From Annona cherimola (Eukaryota > Streptophyta > Magnoliopsida > Magnoliales > Annonaceae), in contig CM059974.1 in the NCBI GenBank assembly GCA_030490835.1, positions 8,687,501 to 8,751,500 of the forward strand: 64,000 bases of DNA, read 5' to 3'. Below are positions 1 to 10,852 of this stretch, piece by piece. The notes under the pieces are model-generated. The model saw only the letters and a program-made list of their open reading frames with translations. It made no database searches and was not told where the DNA came from. A program made the translations under genes and the position numbers. Each line of letters opens with the position of its first letter. Position 1 is the stretch's first letter.

Positions 1-1440
1 TTCTTTTAAAAAAAATTCCTGTAAAATTTCCATTATTTTTTCTTCCTACCAAACAAGCCCTCAATGCATATAAAATGTAAAGGGTGCACGCAAAAACATT
101 AACTCTGTTATTGGTCTCAAAAATTGGAATCAAATGCATCCAACAATGAGAGGATTTCTGGAATTCGTCACAGGAAAATTAATCAAAATTTTAAAACTGT
201 CACTTGTTATATTTTCAAATTTATTTTTTCCTTGTCACTAAAAAGTTACTTTATCCAACAGACATCGTATTATTATTGCTACCATAGAAACTAAGATTTT
301 AGCGATAATAATTATTTTAATAAATATCTTTTCAACAACAAGAACTAAAACGTTGATTTTGTTGAGTGCTAGCTGCAGAACATTTTACTGGAGCGTGAAT
401 GAGCGGCCGTTCACGCGATCAAGGGTGGGGAACGGTGCAATATGCAACTAGCTAGACCATAAGATTAATTATTAATTAGAATTTACATGACGAATGATTT
501 ATACAAGATTCACCACATTTAACACGATAGATTCTTTTGCTACAGAACCGTCTGTACCTTTGATGGGCCTAATGGAAATTCACCTGCCCGATAAGTGCAC
601 TAGGTAAAATTAGTGGTGTGGTTGGTATAACTGTCAATATCGATAGGTTTATTATATTTATAAGATTCGTATATCATGTATAAAACGTTTATTATTATTA
701 TTATTATTATTTTGATGCAGGAAAGTTTAAACCCTTGGACATCGATGCGGTGCGCCCGGCCGTAAATCAGTTCAAAAAAGATTTTTATTTTTTATTTTTT
801 TTCGTGGATTGTTGGGCCATCTGTTAGCATGTTAAATTATATATATTTTTTTATTTACTTTTCAACACCTCTTTGTGTTATGGTACTAAAAAGCCAGATA
901 TATGGGCCCAAAAATGTATTTATTTTTAACTTTTTAAAATTTTCTTCTCTAAAATTGTTATCCGGTATCCATTTAATTTGTATGACGAAATTTACCATTT
1001 TTAGATATGTGCACATGTATTTTTTGAATTTAAGAGTATTTTAGTTTAAATAGATAAAATATCTCTATATTTGAAATTCAAATTACTAAGACTTGTTATA
1101 TAAATTAAATATATTTAGACTAATAGTCTTATGAAAAGAAAAATAAATATATTTTTGCGCCGGACGTATGATTGTTCCGTGCATCCAGACGTAAAGAACC
1201 ATCATTTATATATTTTGATTTTAAAAAATAAAAAATATGGATACACATATTGGATATATTTTTAAAAATTAAAAATATAAAATTTCATATGCTAACTAAT
1301 CTAAGCGGAACTTTTTTTTTTGATAATTTAATGTGAGTGAAATCAATATATATAAGCTCCGCTTATATGTATCCAGGTTACATATAAATTGAGTCATATA
1401 ACTCTTTCAAAATTAAGATTTTGATTCTTAAAAGAAAATT
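1..1440. other. AT-rich intergenic DNA, no gene seen
   Basis: I see no coding exon or recognisable transposon protein here. A TTA trinucleotide run lies at about 687-712. The motif around 1345-1383 (TAAGCTCCGCTTATATG and its flank) recurs in similar form near 28017-28053, which suggests it belongs to the dispersed foldback family that follows. The few short open frames are low-complexity and unlike any family I know. Confidence 0.6.
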
Positions 1441-1860
1441 CAATTCATTTATTATATTTAACATCATTTATTTATTTAGGAGATCAAGTTTTATCCTAAT
1501 TAAGTATGTTTATGGGACCACATTTGTTGAAAATATTTATATTCATATGTAAATTTTAAAAAAATACTAAAATATCAATTTTAAAGTAATATTTTTCACA
1601 TCCAAATCATCCAAAATATCATTTCTATGTGAGTAATGATTTCATAAAATATTATTTCATTCGAGTATATGTGTAAATGGATCTAAGCTTTTTTCATAAT
1701 TTATACATGAATATATATATATATATATATGTTTTTTAACAAATGTGGCTAACACACATACTTGATTAGGATGAAATTTAGTTTTTTAAACAAACAAATG
1801 ATGTCAAATACAATAGATGAATTACATTTTTCATCAATGATCCAAGTTTTAAATTTTGAA
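1440..1860. repeat. Dispersed foldback family D, copy 1
   Basis: A stretch containing the phrases AATATCAATTTTAAAGTAAT and ATCCAAAATATCATTTCTATG recurs with moderate divergence at about 27640-27990, 43010-43580 and 57180-57780. In the 43-kb copy the two halves are inverted repeats of each other, so I read the family as a non-autonomous foldback transposon. Edges are approximate and no target duplication could be fixed for this copy. Confidence 0.5.
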
Positions 1861-2650
1861 TATATATAAAACATATATATACACAGTAATATGCACGGAA
1901 CAAAAATATAAAAAAGAAGTTTTTCCGTCTATTGCAAATTGCTCGATGCGGGGCCGCGGCACACATCGGGGCCCTAGATTCTTTGGCATATAATAACAGC
2001 CTGTGCCTCTGATGTGGTGTGATTGAAATATACTCACTCCATAAATGTACTAGCTAGCAAGGTCGGATTAATGGAGCGGGTGGCATAATTGATAGGCTAC
2101 GATAAAAGAACAGTGTGCTGTAGGACGACCAATGAATGGAGATTCTGAAATCTAATCAAAGCATTAAATCATTTGGTAGGTGAAGAGACAGGAGGCCCCA
2201 TCAATCAGACTAATTTTACTTTTGAAAACATCAAGTTTTGATGAATAGGTGACTGGAATTGAGTTTAATCCTTTTCATTTTTTTCTCTGCCATTCACTGT
2301 AAAGAGAAATCAAAGCAGGAGGCATGAGACTTCCACACGCCCCCCTTCTGTATAGCAAATTTCATTTTTTTAATGACATCGGTTGCATTTCTTTCTTTTG
2401 GAAATTGCAATATTAAAAAGGATTTGTTTTTCTTTCTACGCTGTTAACTTGGTGCACGGACAGCTCCTTCAGACGTCTGATCAACGGACTCATTCGCATA
2501 TATGCATGCAAAATTTGGAGATGGATGTCCGATCGGGCTAGATAGCACAAGAAACGGGAAGTTTTTCTTAGAAAAGGGCGTAGAGCTCTTCCACAGAGAT
2601 TTCAATCATGACATCAGTGAAAAAATAGTTACCTGATTTATTAAATTTTT

Positions 2651-2681
<31 letters not shown>

Positions 2682-3200
2682 ACAAATATCAGAAAACATG
2701 TTAAAAATAAGCGCAGTAATTGGAGACGATGTTGAAAATTAAGATGGTGGTATGCAGCAGTGCTCCTGGTTAATCATGCTGCTCTTGTTGCCTGGCGAAT
2801 CGTGATAAAAGTATAAAGCAAGGAAACTTCGATCTCCCATCGAACTGATTTAAGGCATAAAGAAAGATGATTTAGTGCATATTGTTGGAAAAGCAAATAT
2901 ACTTTTCGTTTGTTGGGAAGCTCCTAAACAAAAAGGATATGCCAACTGTCGGTGTACTTAAAATAAGCAGTCATGGAGTATTACCACCCTTAAAAAAAGT
3001 ATTCTGCAATCTCCCGAAGTAAATATAAAAGTAGAGTTAATAGAAAAAGGAAATAAAAAACCTTAAAATTAAAGGTAATTTATTATAATATAAGACGATA
3101 TCAACAAAATGAAATTTTCACTTGAAAGCAAAAATAATAAAAATAATAAAAATAATAAAAACATATAGAATTGTTAAACTTCTTAGAAATGACTAAAATG
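1860..3200. other. Intergenic DNA with an AT microsatellite
   Basis: No gene recognised. An uninterrupted AT dinucleotide run lies at about 2657-2680, and an AAT/AAAAT run at about 3129-3160. The segment 2040-2960 is less AT-rich than its surroundings but has no long open frame or splice pattern that I can support. Confidence 0.5.
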
Positions 3201-3221
3201 TGATATCAATACCTTTACCAG

Positions 3222-3318
3222 CTCTGGCTTTTCGAGGCATTTCCTGGTAAACTGCTTTTCTTTTCTTAGGACTACCCTTCTCACTAATCAGGTCTACAGA
3301 ATCCTTTTCCATATTCCC
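3222..3318 (-). pseudogene. Possible orphan coding exon
   Basis: On the minus strand this segment has an acceptor-like AG at its 5' side, an open frame of about 32 residues including GSPKKRKAVYQEMPRKARA, and a GTAAAG donor-like end. The lysine/arginine-rich PKKRK resembles a nuclear localisation signal. A short upstream minus-strand segment near 3605-3650 (open frame SSGQSLVEDVGSK) could be a preceding exon in compatible phase. No further exons were found, no family is recognised, and the composition could arise by chance. This may be a fragment of a captured or decayed gene. Confidence 0.2.
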
Positions 3319-3662
3319 CTACATTGAAGAACGTGAAAATCTTTCAATTTACTTCTATGTCATGCATCTTCCCTAACATCTCAAAAATCAGTATCTAATC
3401 TCACATATTCAGCGACAGTTGTGCTAAAACATATCATATGTAATCAAAATATCATGCATCAATGGTGAAAAAGAGATAGTCACCCTCATCATAGGTATTT
3501 CTTTAAAAACTATTATTCACTTTTGCTTCTTTTTTTTCAATCTTTCATTTGCAATAGGAAGAACAACTTTCAATAAAAAAGATATAGCATAAGTCAATCA
3601 TAACCTTACTTCCTACATCTTCAACAAGAGATTGCCCCGATGATCATTTCAAACTTGTCCAA

Positions 3663-3937
3663 ATGTATATATTTTTTATTTTTTTTATTTTTTTATAAAC
3701 ATGTTAATCTAGTTGTATTTAATTTACAAATCAAGTTTTATCATTTTGGATATGTGTATATATCTATTTTGAATTTTTAAAAATAGGAATATTTAAGTCA
3801 TTTTAAATTATTTATAATGACTTAAATACCTTTATATTTAAAAATCCAAAATAAATATATAAAAATATCCAAAAAATAGTAAAATTTGGTTTATAGATTA
3901 AATATAACTAGATTAACATTTTTATAAAAAAAAAATT
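3663..3937. repeat. Hairpin MITE (family C), copy 1
   Basis: The left half (from a T-run followed by ATAAACATGTTAATCTAG) and the right half (ending CTAGATTAACATTTTTATAA) are reverse complements over about 125 bases. They pivot at the apex AAGTCATTTTAAATTATTTATAATGACTT, here described by its stem AAGTCATT/AATGACTT near 3800-3830. The same design recurs at about 24130-24352, 24812-25048, 25196-25488 and 46520-46815. No protein is encoded. I infer a non-autonomous foldback element. Confidence 0.6.
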
Positions 3938-3939
3938 TA

Positions 3940-5160
3940 AAAATATGTATCTGGACCGGTCCAAAGTTGTCGGATTTCAAACCGGTCTAAAAAGATCCGG
4001 ACTCCAAGAGATCTAACCCTTGATCCTCAATGTCATGGTTACTTTTGTACGCGAACATCTATCATCCCTTCCGCCAGCTCCATAACTGTTCTCTTCGTTG
4101 AACTAGCAAAATAGTGTTTCAATTGCAACTATGAAAAGTTTTGAAAAGGTACAACACAATCCGTAAAACTTGGGCATGTTATACCTGAACATATCATTAA
4201 TGACTAGCCTATCTACCCTCAGGACCATAATAAATAATAATTATTAAAATTTAAAATTCCTAATTTGCAATTTGTAAATAAAAAATACATGCCCTTCTGA
4301 TAGCACTCCTAACATAATGACAAAAGAAGGGGGTTGTGAAAGTATTCGCCCTTAGTAATAATTATTCGTTTTCCAAAATATTAATTCATCCAATCCTAAC
4401 GAACTTGTTGCATGACACATAAGTTATAGGCTTATTCAAACTTCTTTCCATAAAGAAAATCACATTTCCACCAAGCCCAAAATATCTCCTAAAATCATAG
4501 AGATTAGGTGTGATCATTGGGGAAAGTTTGCACCATATCCGGATATGAAAAGTGGATGTAAAAAGGAGATCATTTCTCTAATTAGGGAAGACTCAATTTG
4601 GACTAAACTTCTACTCATTCTCTATTTTTCACTCTTCTAGTTAATCTTTCATAACAGTTCAAAACCTTTAACGAAACCCTCAGAGGCTTGTTTCACATCC
4701 CCCTTTCTTCGTCTCATTATGGGACTTGTCCTAGACACTCTGAGATTTATCTCATATCTTTGAAGCTTATCTTAACTTATTAGAATCTTTCCTAAACCCT
4801 TTGTCAATGCCCTTTGAGTTCATCTTAACCTTTTGACAAACCCCCTGTGAGATTTACTATCTTACAAATTATATTGTTGGTTTTCCTTTGCTTGTCTTTT
4901 AATACTATGCAAACCCATATGAACGTGTTTTTTAATCCAAATAGATAAGTTCAGTGAGGGGACCGCCAAATAATTTAGACCACTCAATGGACCTATCTAG
5001 GTCAAGATAAAAGAAAAAGTCATAGATATAATGCACACGAGGAAAAGAAAAGAAAGTTTATCTTATCCTTCTTGTTTTAACAGCGCCAATATATGATGGT
5101 GGAATACTTCAGATGAACAACTTCAAATTGAAGATCTCTTTATCCTTTTTTATTTCATAT
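3940..5160. other. Intergenic DNA, no gene seen
   Basis: The start (3950-4010) carries several ACCGGT / GGTCC-type motifs like those flanking the hairpin elements at 24.7 and 25.5 kb. The rest is AT-rich with no supported exon, RNA gene or transposon protein. Confidence 0.5.
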
Positions 5161-5162
5161 AT

Positions 5163-5330
5163 GTTACATCATTTCAACTAATGTTACAATTAGACTCTAA
5201 GATATTCTTAAAATTTTTCTACCAATATTCAACAAATATCTAACAAATAATTCAATTTTTTCTAACAATAATTCTGTATACCCACCTGGTGGACACACCT
5301 AATACAATACACATTAGTATTACTAACTTA
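5163..5330 (-). mobile_element. Truncated SINE (same family as 23860 and 37870)
   Basis: Read on the minus strand, this ends in an A-rich tail. It matches the 3' half of the SINEs at 37870-38097 and 23860-24138: the shared core is TTAAGAATATCTTAGAGTCTAATTGT-like, against TGTAAGAATGTCTCAGAATT in the other copies. The phrase CCCACCTGGTGGAC (plus strand, near 5281) matches CCCACCAGTGGAC near 37976. The tRNA-like head with the A and B boxes is missing, so this is a 5'-truncated copy. No clear target duplication was found. Confidence 0.55.
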
Positions 5331-5350
5331 GTCATCAATAATGACCTTAA

Positions 5351-5396
5351 CATGTATGTTTTTTTTTTTTTGAAGGCTAACGTGATCATGTATGTT
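5351..5396 (-). mobile_element. Ultrashort poly(A)-tail insertion with 10-bp duplication
   Basis: The 10-mer CATGTATGTT occurs at 5351-5360 and again at 5387-5396. Between the copies are 26 bases: a T run followed by GAAGGCTAACGTGAT. Read on the minus strand this is a 15-base stub followed by an A tail, flanked by a direct repeat. That is the signature of a severely 5'-truncated LINE-mobilised retroposon. The source element cannot be identified from 15 bases. Confidence 0.45.
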
Positions 5397-5871
5397 AGAC
5401 ATATGTTTTTTCAACTAAAATATACTTATAGTTCTTTTCACCCTTAACTAGCTAGGATCAACCTACCGTTCTCATTTTCATCAACGTGAACCCGCCAAAT
5501 TAGTTCCCAGAGTTTGGCACTACTTCCATGTATAATTTGAGTCACTTTAAGCGGCGCGTATGACTTTCAAGTGCAGTTGTATTGACTGTCATGCGCAGCA
5601 GGAGCATGAAATAGGTCCGAATTTGTAGCCTTTTGGTTTGTCTGGATTAGGAAATTCCCCAAAAAGCGGTTCTGCTTTCGGACACCAAAAGCACTATATC
5701 ACGCACACCTTGAATTATCAATATCATCTTCTTCAGGCTTCATATAATTTTGGACCCCGTCCCACTTGTCGATGAACGATACGCATTCGTTCTCCTTCAC
5801 TTTCACTTGTCCCACGAAATAAACACGACAGTCATATTGTCAAGATATTTTCCTTGATTGAATGATTCAAC

Positions 5872-6150
5872 AGGTGTGTTTAGTTAGAAATAAAATTTTG
5901 GATGAAAAGTTTTTTAATAGAAATTGTCAAATAGATAGGAAATTATGTGATATAATAGGAATAATGATGAGGAGTAAAGGAAATAAAGTTAAAATAGATA
6001 GGTTAGTTGTATAAATAATTGTGTAAAAATGATTGAAAAATAGGATAGTTTGTATAGAAAAATGTGAAAAAATAAAATAATTATTAAGATTGAAAAAATT
6101 TTGATTGAAAAGTTTTAGTTTACATGTTTTTGCCCCAAACAAACACACCC
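5872..6150 (-). mobile_element. Tourist-like MITE (family A), copy 1
   Basis: The termini are AGGTGTGTTTAG and AAACAAACACACCC, an imperfect terminal inverted repeat. The interior shares GATGAGGAGTAAAGGAAATA and TTAAAATAGATAGGTTAG with about ten other copies in the window. The usual TTA/TAA target duplication is not clear at this copy. No coding capacity. The open frame on its complement is repeat sequence and not a gene. Confidence 0.75.
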
Positions 6151-6159
6151 AAGGCATCT

Positions 6160-6600
6160 GATTGGGAAGGATACAACGTACTTCAATGATACTAAGAAAC
6201 GTGATGAAAAATTTACTCATACGTATTGTGAATGTAAAATTTTTTATTATAAATAAAAAATTTAATATTGCAAATATAAATAATAGTATTGTAAATTAAA
6301 AAAGCTATTTCAAAAATGATAAGAAAAATCCTATACAAATTTTAGCCAAAGATCTTAGATCTTTTAGAAAATCCCTAAGAACTTATTAAGAAGAACTTAA
6401 GAAGTTTGAACGGATGGAAAAATAAAATGAAAATGTAATAATATATATTGAAAATGAGAAAAATTGTATTGAAAATTGAAAAAATTATATTAAAAAAAAA
6501 CCTATCCTAATAACAGAAATATATAGTCCATTCAAGAATACAGGATCCTTTGAAATACCCTCCTATAGTTTCCTATCAAGAAATATTAAAAAAAGATTTC
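6160..6600. other. AT-rich spacer
   Basis: Low-complexity AT-rich DNA with short runs such as GAAAATGAGAAAAATTG. It may include decayed MITE sequence. No gene seen. Confidence 0.5.
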
Positions 6601-8760
6601 GTTTACGTTCAGGAATATATTAGACTTTTCGACGGTTCAGATGGAAGAGAAATATATATGGTGCATATGTGCAGGCAGCAAACTGCATCTGCGACTTCCC
6701 CGTAGGTCTCCTGTTTAGTCAAGTCATCTACGTTGATCACGTGGACGTATACGGAACGTAGATAGATAGATGGGTGGACGGAGAAAGAGGGAGATGTGGT
6801 GGTGCTGCATGTCTGACATGTCTGATGAAATGGCATAATGGGTGATGATCGGACGGTTGTAATAATGATAGGGAGGGAAGGCTTTTTGTTGCTTTTTGCA
6901 TGGAATGGGATCAATGTCATGATGAGGCCTTCTCTTCACCCCTACTGCTCCTGCTCCCCCTCCTCACCCTTCAATAAACCCTCCCTCGGTACTCCTACTA
7001 CTACTGCTGATTTGACCCACTGATCCGACGGATTTCGATAGGTCATTGGAGTGGACCCCACAATCACTCACTTCAGAGCCCCACCCCCCTCCTCCTCCCT
7101 CCTTCCTTTCTCACCTTAAATCATTGCGACCGTCTTTTCACCACTCCTCCCTCTTCCCGCCCCGCCCCACCCGCGACGACGTGCGCTCCCATGCACGCCT
7201 CCTCTCCCTCGCTTTTCCCACTGCCCTGCATTTCTTGCCCGGAGGAGCCCACCTTTCCCTTGCTCTTGCATCCAAATCCTCGAGTAATTACAACATGGGG
7301 GGATCATATCTACTCCGTTTATCTCAATTTTCTTTTAATATTATTTTCGAAAAATTGGATATTTAGAACCGCAGAACAGCTCGAGAACAATAACCAACTT
7401 AACTTGTCTATGAAATAATTGGGTGGATCAGATTTTTAAGGAAGGATGCCTCGAGAGATATATATACCATCCATCTGATGAACATGAGCTACATTCTTGT
7501 TGAATTTCTTGGCATGACAGACCGCGGCATAAATGCAGTTGGAGGAGTTCTGCTTGGCGAGAAAGGTGCACTTTAATCTGCCATTTTTTAATCTGAAAGA
7601 CAATGATTCTCTGGAAGGGCACGAGGATCCTTGCATGTGGGATTATCAACGTGTCCGTGTCGCGCATGGAAACCGACTAAAGGCACGAAGCCCCAAAATC
7701 TGTTTTCAATTCGTTTCAAGGGGCATGATATATATATAATTCATCAGAGTAGTGATAGAAAAGCAATTTTAACGGTTCAGATCTCTTTAGATGAATTCTG
7801 TTGTACTTCTGCAATGACCATTGGATCTTTGCATGAAAGTGGTCAAAGGCATCCTGGCCGAGCCGGTTCGGGCTCTTGTCCTATTGAAATGATCCGGAAC
7901 ACTTCCGGCATCATGGCCATGAAGGATCCACATCTATATGCAGCTTGCCTGCCCGTATGTGGAATATTCTATTGCGATAAAAGGTGGGCCAGCCGATGAA
8001 AGAGCGAAGAGTGAAGACTACCGGCATATGGGATTAAGGAGAAATTAATTCGGAGGCCTCTAGTACCGTTCTTTAAACCAAAACACAAGCATATTAATGT
8101 AAATCCATCTGTCGAAAACGGGTGGTTAGGTAGCAGCAAGAGATGCATATGCATACATGCAGCAGAGCACAAGGCTAGTTGTTTTTATGCAGAATTTCTA
8201 TCCTTAGGTGTCATCTGTAGTCCAGATAATATGTAATCATCATGCAGTGGCCTGTCTTTGCATTGTCAGTACGTACTACTACGCATGTTGCCGATGGCAT
8301 CGTGGCAGCAACGAGCTAGCACCAGTACTATCATATATTAGAATACAGCCGCAGCATGTGATTTTTTCATGGCTTCTTCCCAATCCTCACCATGCATGAA
8401 AAAAATGTGATTTTCCTGCAACTTTTTCCAATGTAAAATTACACATCATAACTTAACTTATGTTATAACCTCGACTAATAAACGGTCCAAATTCAATTAG
8501 CTACTGCATGGAAGAAAAAGATTGGCATGCAGACATATGCATGCATGAAAAGGTTTCCCTGAACCCGCTGGTTCATTATATTTCCTGTCTGGAATGTAAC
8601 AGAAGCAGCTGTCACGTGCACGCAAGTGATTGCAAGTGGGTTTTTCATGAGGACCACAGTGCCTGGATTTTTCTAAATAGAGGTTCGTGTTGCAAACTGC
8701 ATATCCAAACCCTTTGAGCGTGGTGGATCTCAACTTCGAAAAACTATCGAATATCATCTC
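6600..8760. other. Higher-GC, non-repetitive island without a recognised gene
   Basis: Base composition rises clearly here compared with the flanks. It includes a pyrimidine-rich GC-rich block at 7040-7280 of the kind often seen in plant 5' leaders, a CACGTG-containing stretch near 6737 and another near 8615. Open frames reach 122 codons (7631-7999, plus strand) but match no family I know, and I could not build a spliced model. Possibilities are a non-coding RNA locus, a decayed gene or a conserved regulatory region. I assign no function. Confidence 0.35.
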
Positions 8761-9153
8761 AGATTCCCACGTTTAAGAATCACAAAAATGTCTTTATAAA
8801 AATAAAAATGAAGTAACAAAATTGGCTGGAACTCATATAAAATTTTTTGAAAAATAATAATCAAATAAAAGGGTTGGAAATAATTTATCACGAGCATTAT
8901 AAAGCTAAAAATTGTATATGAAAAATTTCCACGCATTAGTGAAAGTCATTTTTCTCGTTTTAGCAAGTGCATGAAGTTCTACAGAATATGAGGGCTGCAT
9001 TTGTAATTTTTTTTTTTTAAAGAAAATAAGCAAAGAGAAGAAGTTAATGTAATTTTCTAGGTTCGTTGTAACCTTTAAATCTGGTAAATAGTCACCTAAT
9101 CTTCACTCCACAAACACTGCATGGTCGGAAATTCAGATGGGGCCTTCGTGCGC

Positions 9154-9211
9154 GCACCTCAATTCCTTTTTTTTTTTTTTTTCTGGGGGATGAAAGTGTG
9201 CACTTCAATTC
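9154..9211 (-). mobile_element. Ultrashort poly(A)-tail insertion with 12-bp duplication
   Basis: GCACCTCAATTC at 9154-9165 and GCACTTCAATTC at 9200-9211 (11 of 12 identical) flank 34 bases. On the minus strand these read as a short stub ending CCCCCAG followed by a long A run. This is the same architecture as the insertions at 5351-5396 and 10744-10793: a near-complete 5' truncation of a poly(A) retroposon. Confidence 0.4.
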
Positions 9212-9339
9212 TAATTTGATTATATATTCTCTCTTTTGATTCGGCATACGAAGAATGAATGAAGCATGTGGAGCCGGCAAGTTGGCAACGTCAAAAATGA
9301 CGAAGAAATTTTATTAAAGCATCAGTTCAGGAAATAAAG

Positions 9340-10570
9340 TGCCCCTTTTGTAATTGGTAGAGGGCAGGTGGAGATAAAAATATTTTTAGAAGTGTGAAAG
9401 GTATGTGATAAGATAGAAGCAAAATGAGAATAATTAATAGATAGTTGTAAGAGAAAATGATTGAATTATAAAAATAAAAATGAGAATGTAAGTTTAATAG
9501 TTAAAATATGACTATAAAAAAGTCGTTAAAGTATAACATCGACTTTGTATCATTTATGAGACGCAGCGAAAATTAAAGGCATGAAACCGCGAACTACACA
9601 CGCATGCGATGCATGTTGGGCTTGCTTCCTGTATGTCTGCTACAAAGTGGTTCATGATTTTCTGAAGGAGACGGCGTTGGAATGGAGAAGGCTCTCATTT
9701 GTCGTGTTCCATGCCGCAATAATATTCTAGCTACAAGAAAATTAGACTCGCCCTACTTAGTCCTTAATCCTTAGTCCTTAGCTATATGCATGCAATCATA
9801 TCAATCTTCTTTAATGATGGCATGGCCCTAAAGATGAACGCTAGTAAATACGTGACACACCATATTTAACTTGACGATCTCATGAGGCCGTGATCACCGG
9901 CTCATCTCTGGGTTCTGGCCAACACAGAATGGTCCCAGAAATTCTAATGGGATCTGGCCAAAGCCAGGACAGTTATGTTTTAAAACTTTTCTTGATTTAT
10001 CAACTTAATTGTTCTTGCTTTCATTTGAAAAAAAAAAAAAAAAAACTTGATTGGGTTTTAGATATCCAGTATTTAAGATTAGTAATTAATAGGGCAATAT
10101 CGTTTTATTTGATGGAATGGAATGGGATACAGTACTTTTAAATTTTCGAATTTTTTTTTTCCATTTTCAATGTTAATTTTTTGATGGCTTGAATAGAAGT
10201 TGTTGATAAATTAAGAGGGTTGAAAAGGAGCTTATTCCACAATACCAATACGAGGCTCTATTTGGCTCTGCTTATTGCACGGAAAAAGCTTCTTAATTTC
10301 TAAAAATGTGCATATGTTCCCGTGAAAGACATTTGTCAACGTTACCGAAAAGCACTATTCTGCTAATTTTTTCTCCTAAAAAGTCGGAATAGCAATTTTA
10401 ATTCGAAGCTAAGAATCTTAACTTTTACAAAAAAAAAACTCCTCGCAAATATGTTTTGGTTATTTACTAATGCGTGGCCAAACAAGCCCTTAATCTGTTG
10501 ATTGGGTTGGATAGTGATCATGATGCAACCGGTTGTTTCGCGGCTGGCTGCTGTTTGTAACTCCAAAGGT
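9340..10570. other. Intergenic DNA with MITE debris
   Basis: The segment 9360-9530 has the purine-rich look of family A/B MITEs (AAAATGAGAATAATTAATAG) but no intact ends. A poly(A) run lies at about 10029-10046. The segment 9600-9960 is of mixed composition with no supported exon. Confidence 0.4.
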
Positions 10571-10574
10571 CGTT

Positions 10575-10735
10575 TGTCATTTGAAAAAAAAAAATAGATA
10601 AAAAATTTGAAGGAAAATTTTAAAAAAGATAAAGTGATATGATATAATAAAGTAATGATTATGGGTAAAAAAATTAAAGTTGAAATAGATACAATTATAT
10701 GAAAAATGCGAAAAACGATTAAAATTAAGATATTT
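10575..10735 (-). mobile_element. Partial Tourist-like MITE (family A)
   Basis: It shares GATATGATATAATAAAGTAATG and AATTAAAGTTGAAATAGATA-type core sequence with the complete family A copies. The recognisable GGGTGTGTTTGG terminus is missing, so this is a truncated or decayed copy. Confidence 0.5.
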
Positions 10736-10743
10736 AGATAATT

Positions 10744-10793
10744 AAGATGTCATGTTATCTTTTTTTTAATGTAAAAAAGATGTCATGTTATCT
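10744..10793 (-). mobile_element. 16-bp poly(A)-type insertion with perfect 17-bp duplication
   Basis: AAGATGTCATGTTATCT occurs perfectly at 10744-10760 and 10777-10793. The 16 bases between them read TTTTACATTAAAAAAA on the minus strand, which is a stub plus A tail. The long perfect direct repeat around a tail-like scrap fits target-primed reverse transcription that aborted almost at once. Confidence 0.4.
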
Positions 10794-10852
10794 AGAAAAA
10801 TAGGTGCAAAAGTAAGAGAAAATTTTTTCTTTTCATAAATTCCAAAAGAACT

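Noticed and set aside
8580..8630. Similarity to the miR164 sequence around AGAAGCAGCTGTCACGTGCA
   Set aside because: Two extra bases and mismatches, and I found no complementary arm nearby to form a precursor.
9984..10056. Poly(A) retroposon at 10029-10046 with CTTGATT repeats
   Set aside because: The flanking repeat is only 7 bases, too short to separate from chance in AT-rich DNA.
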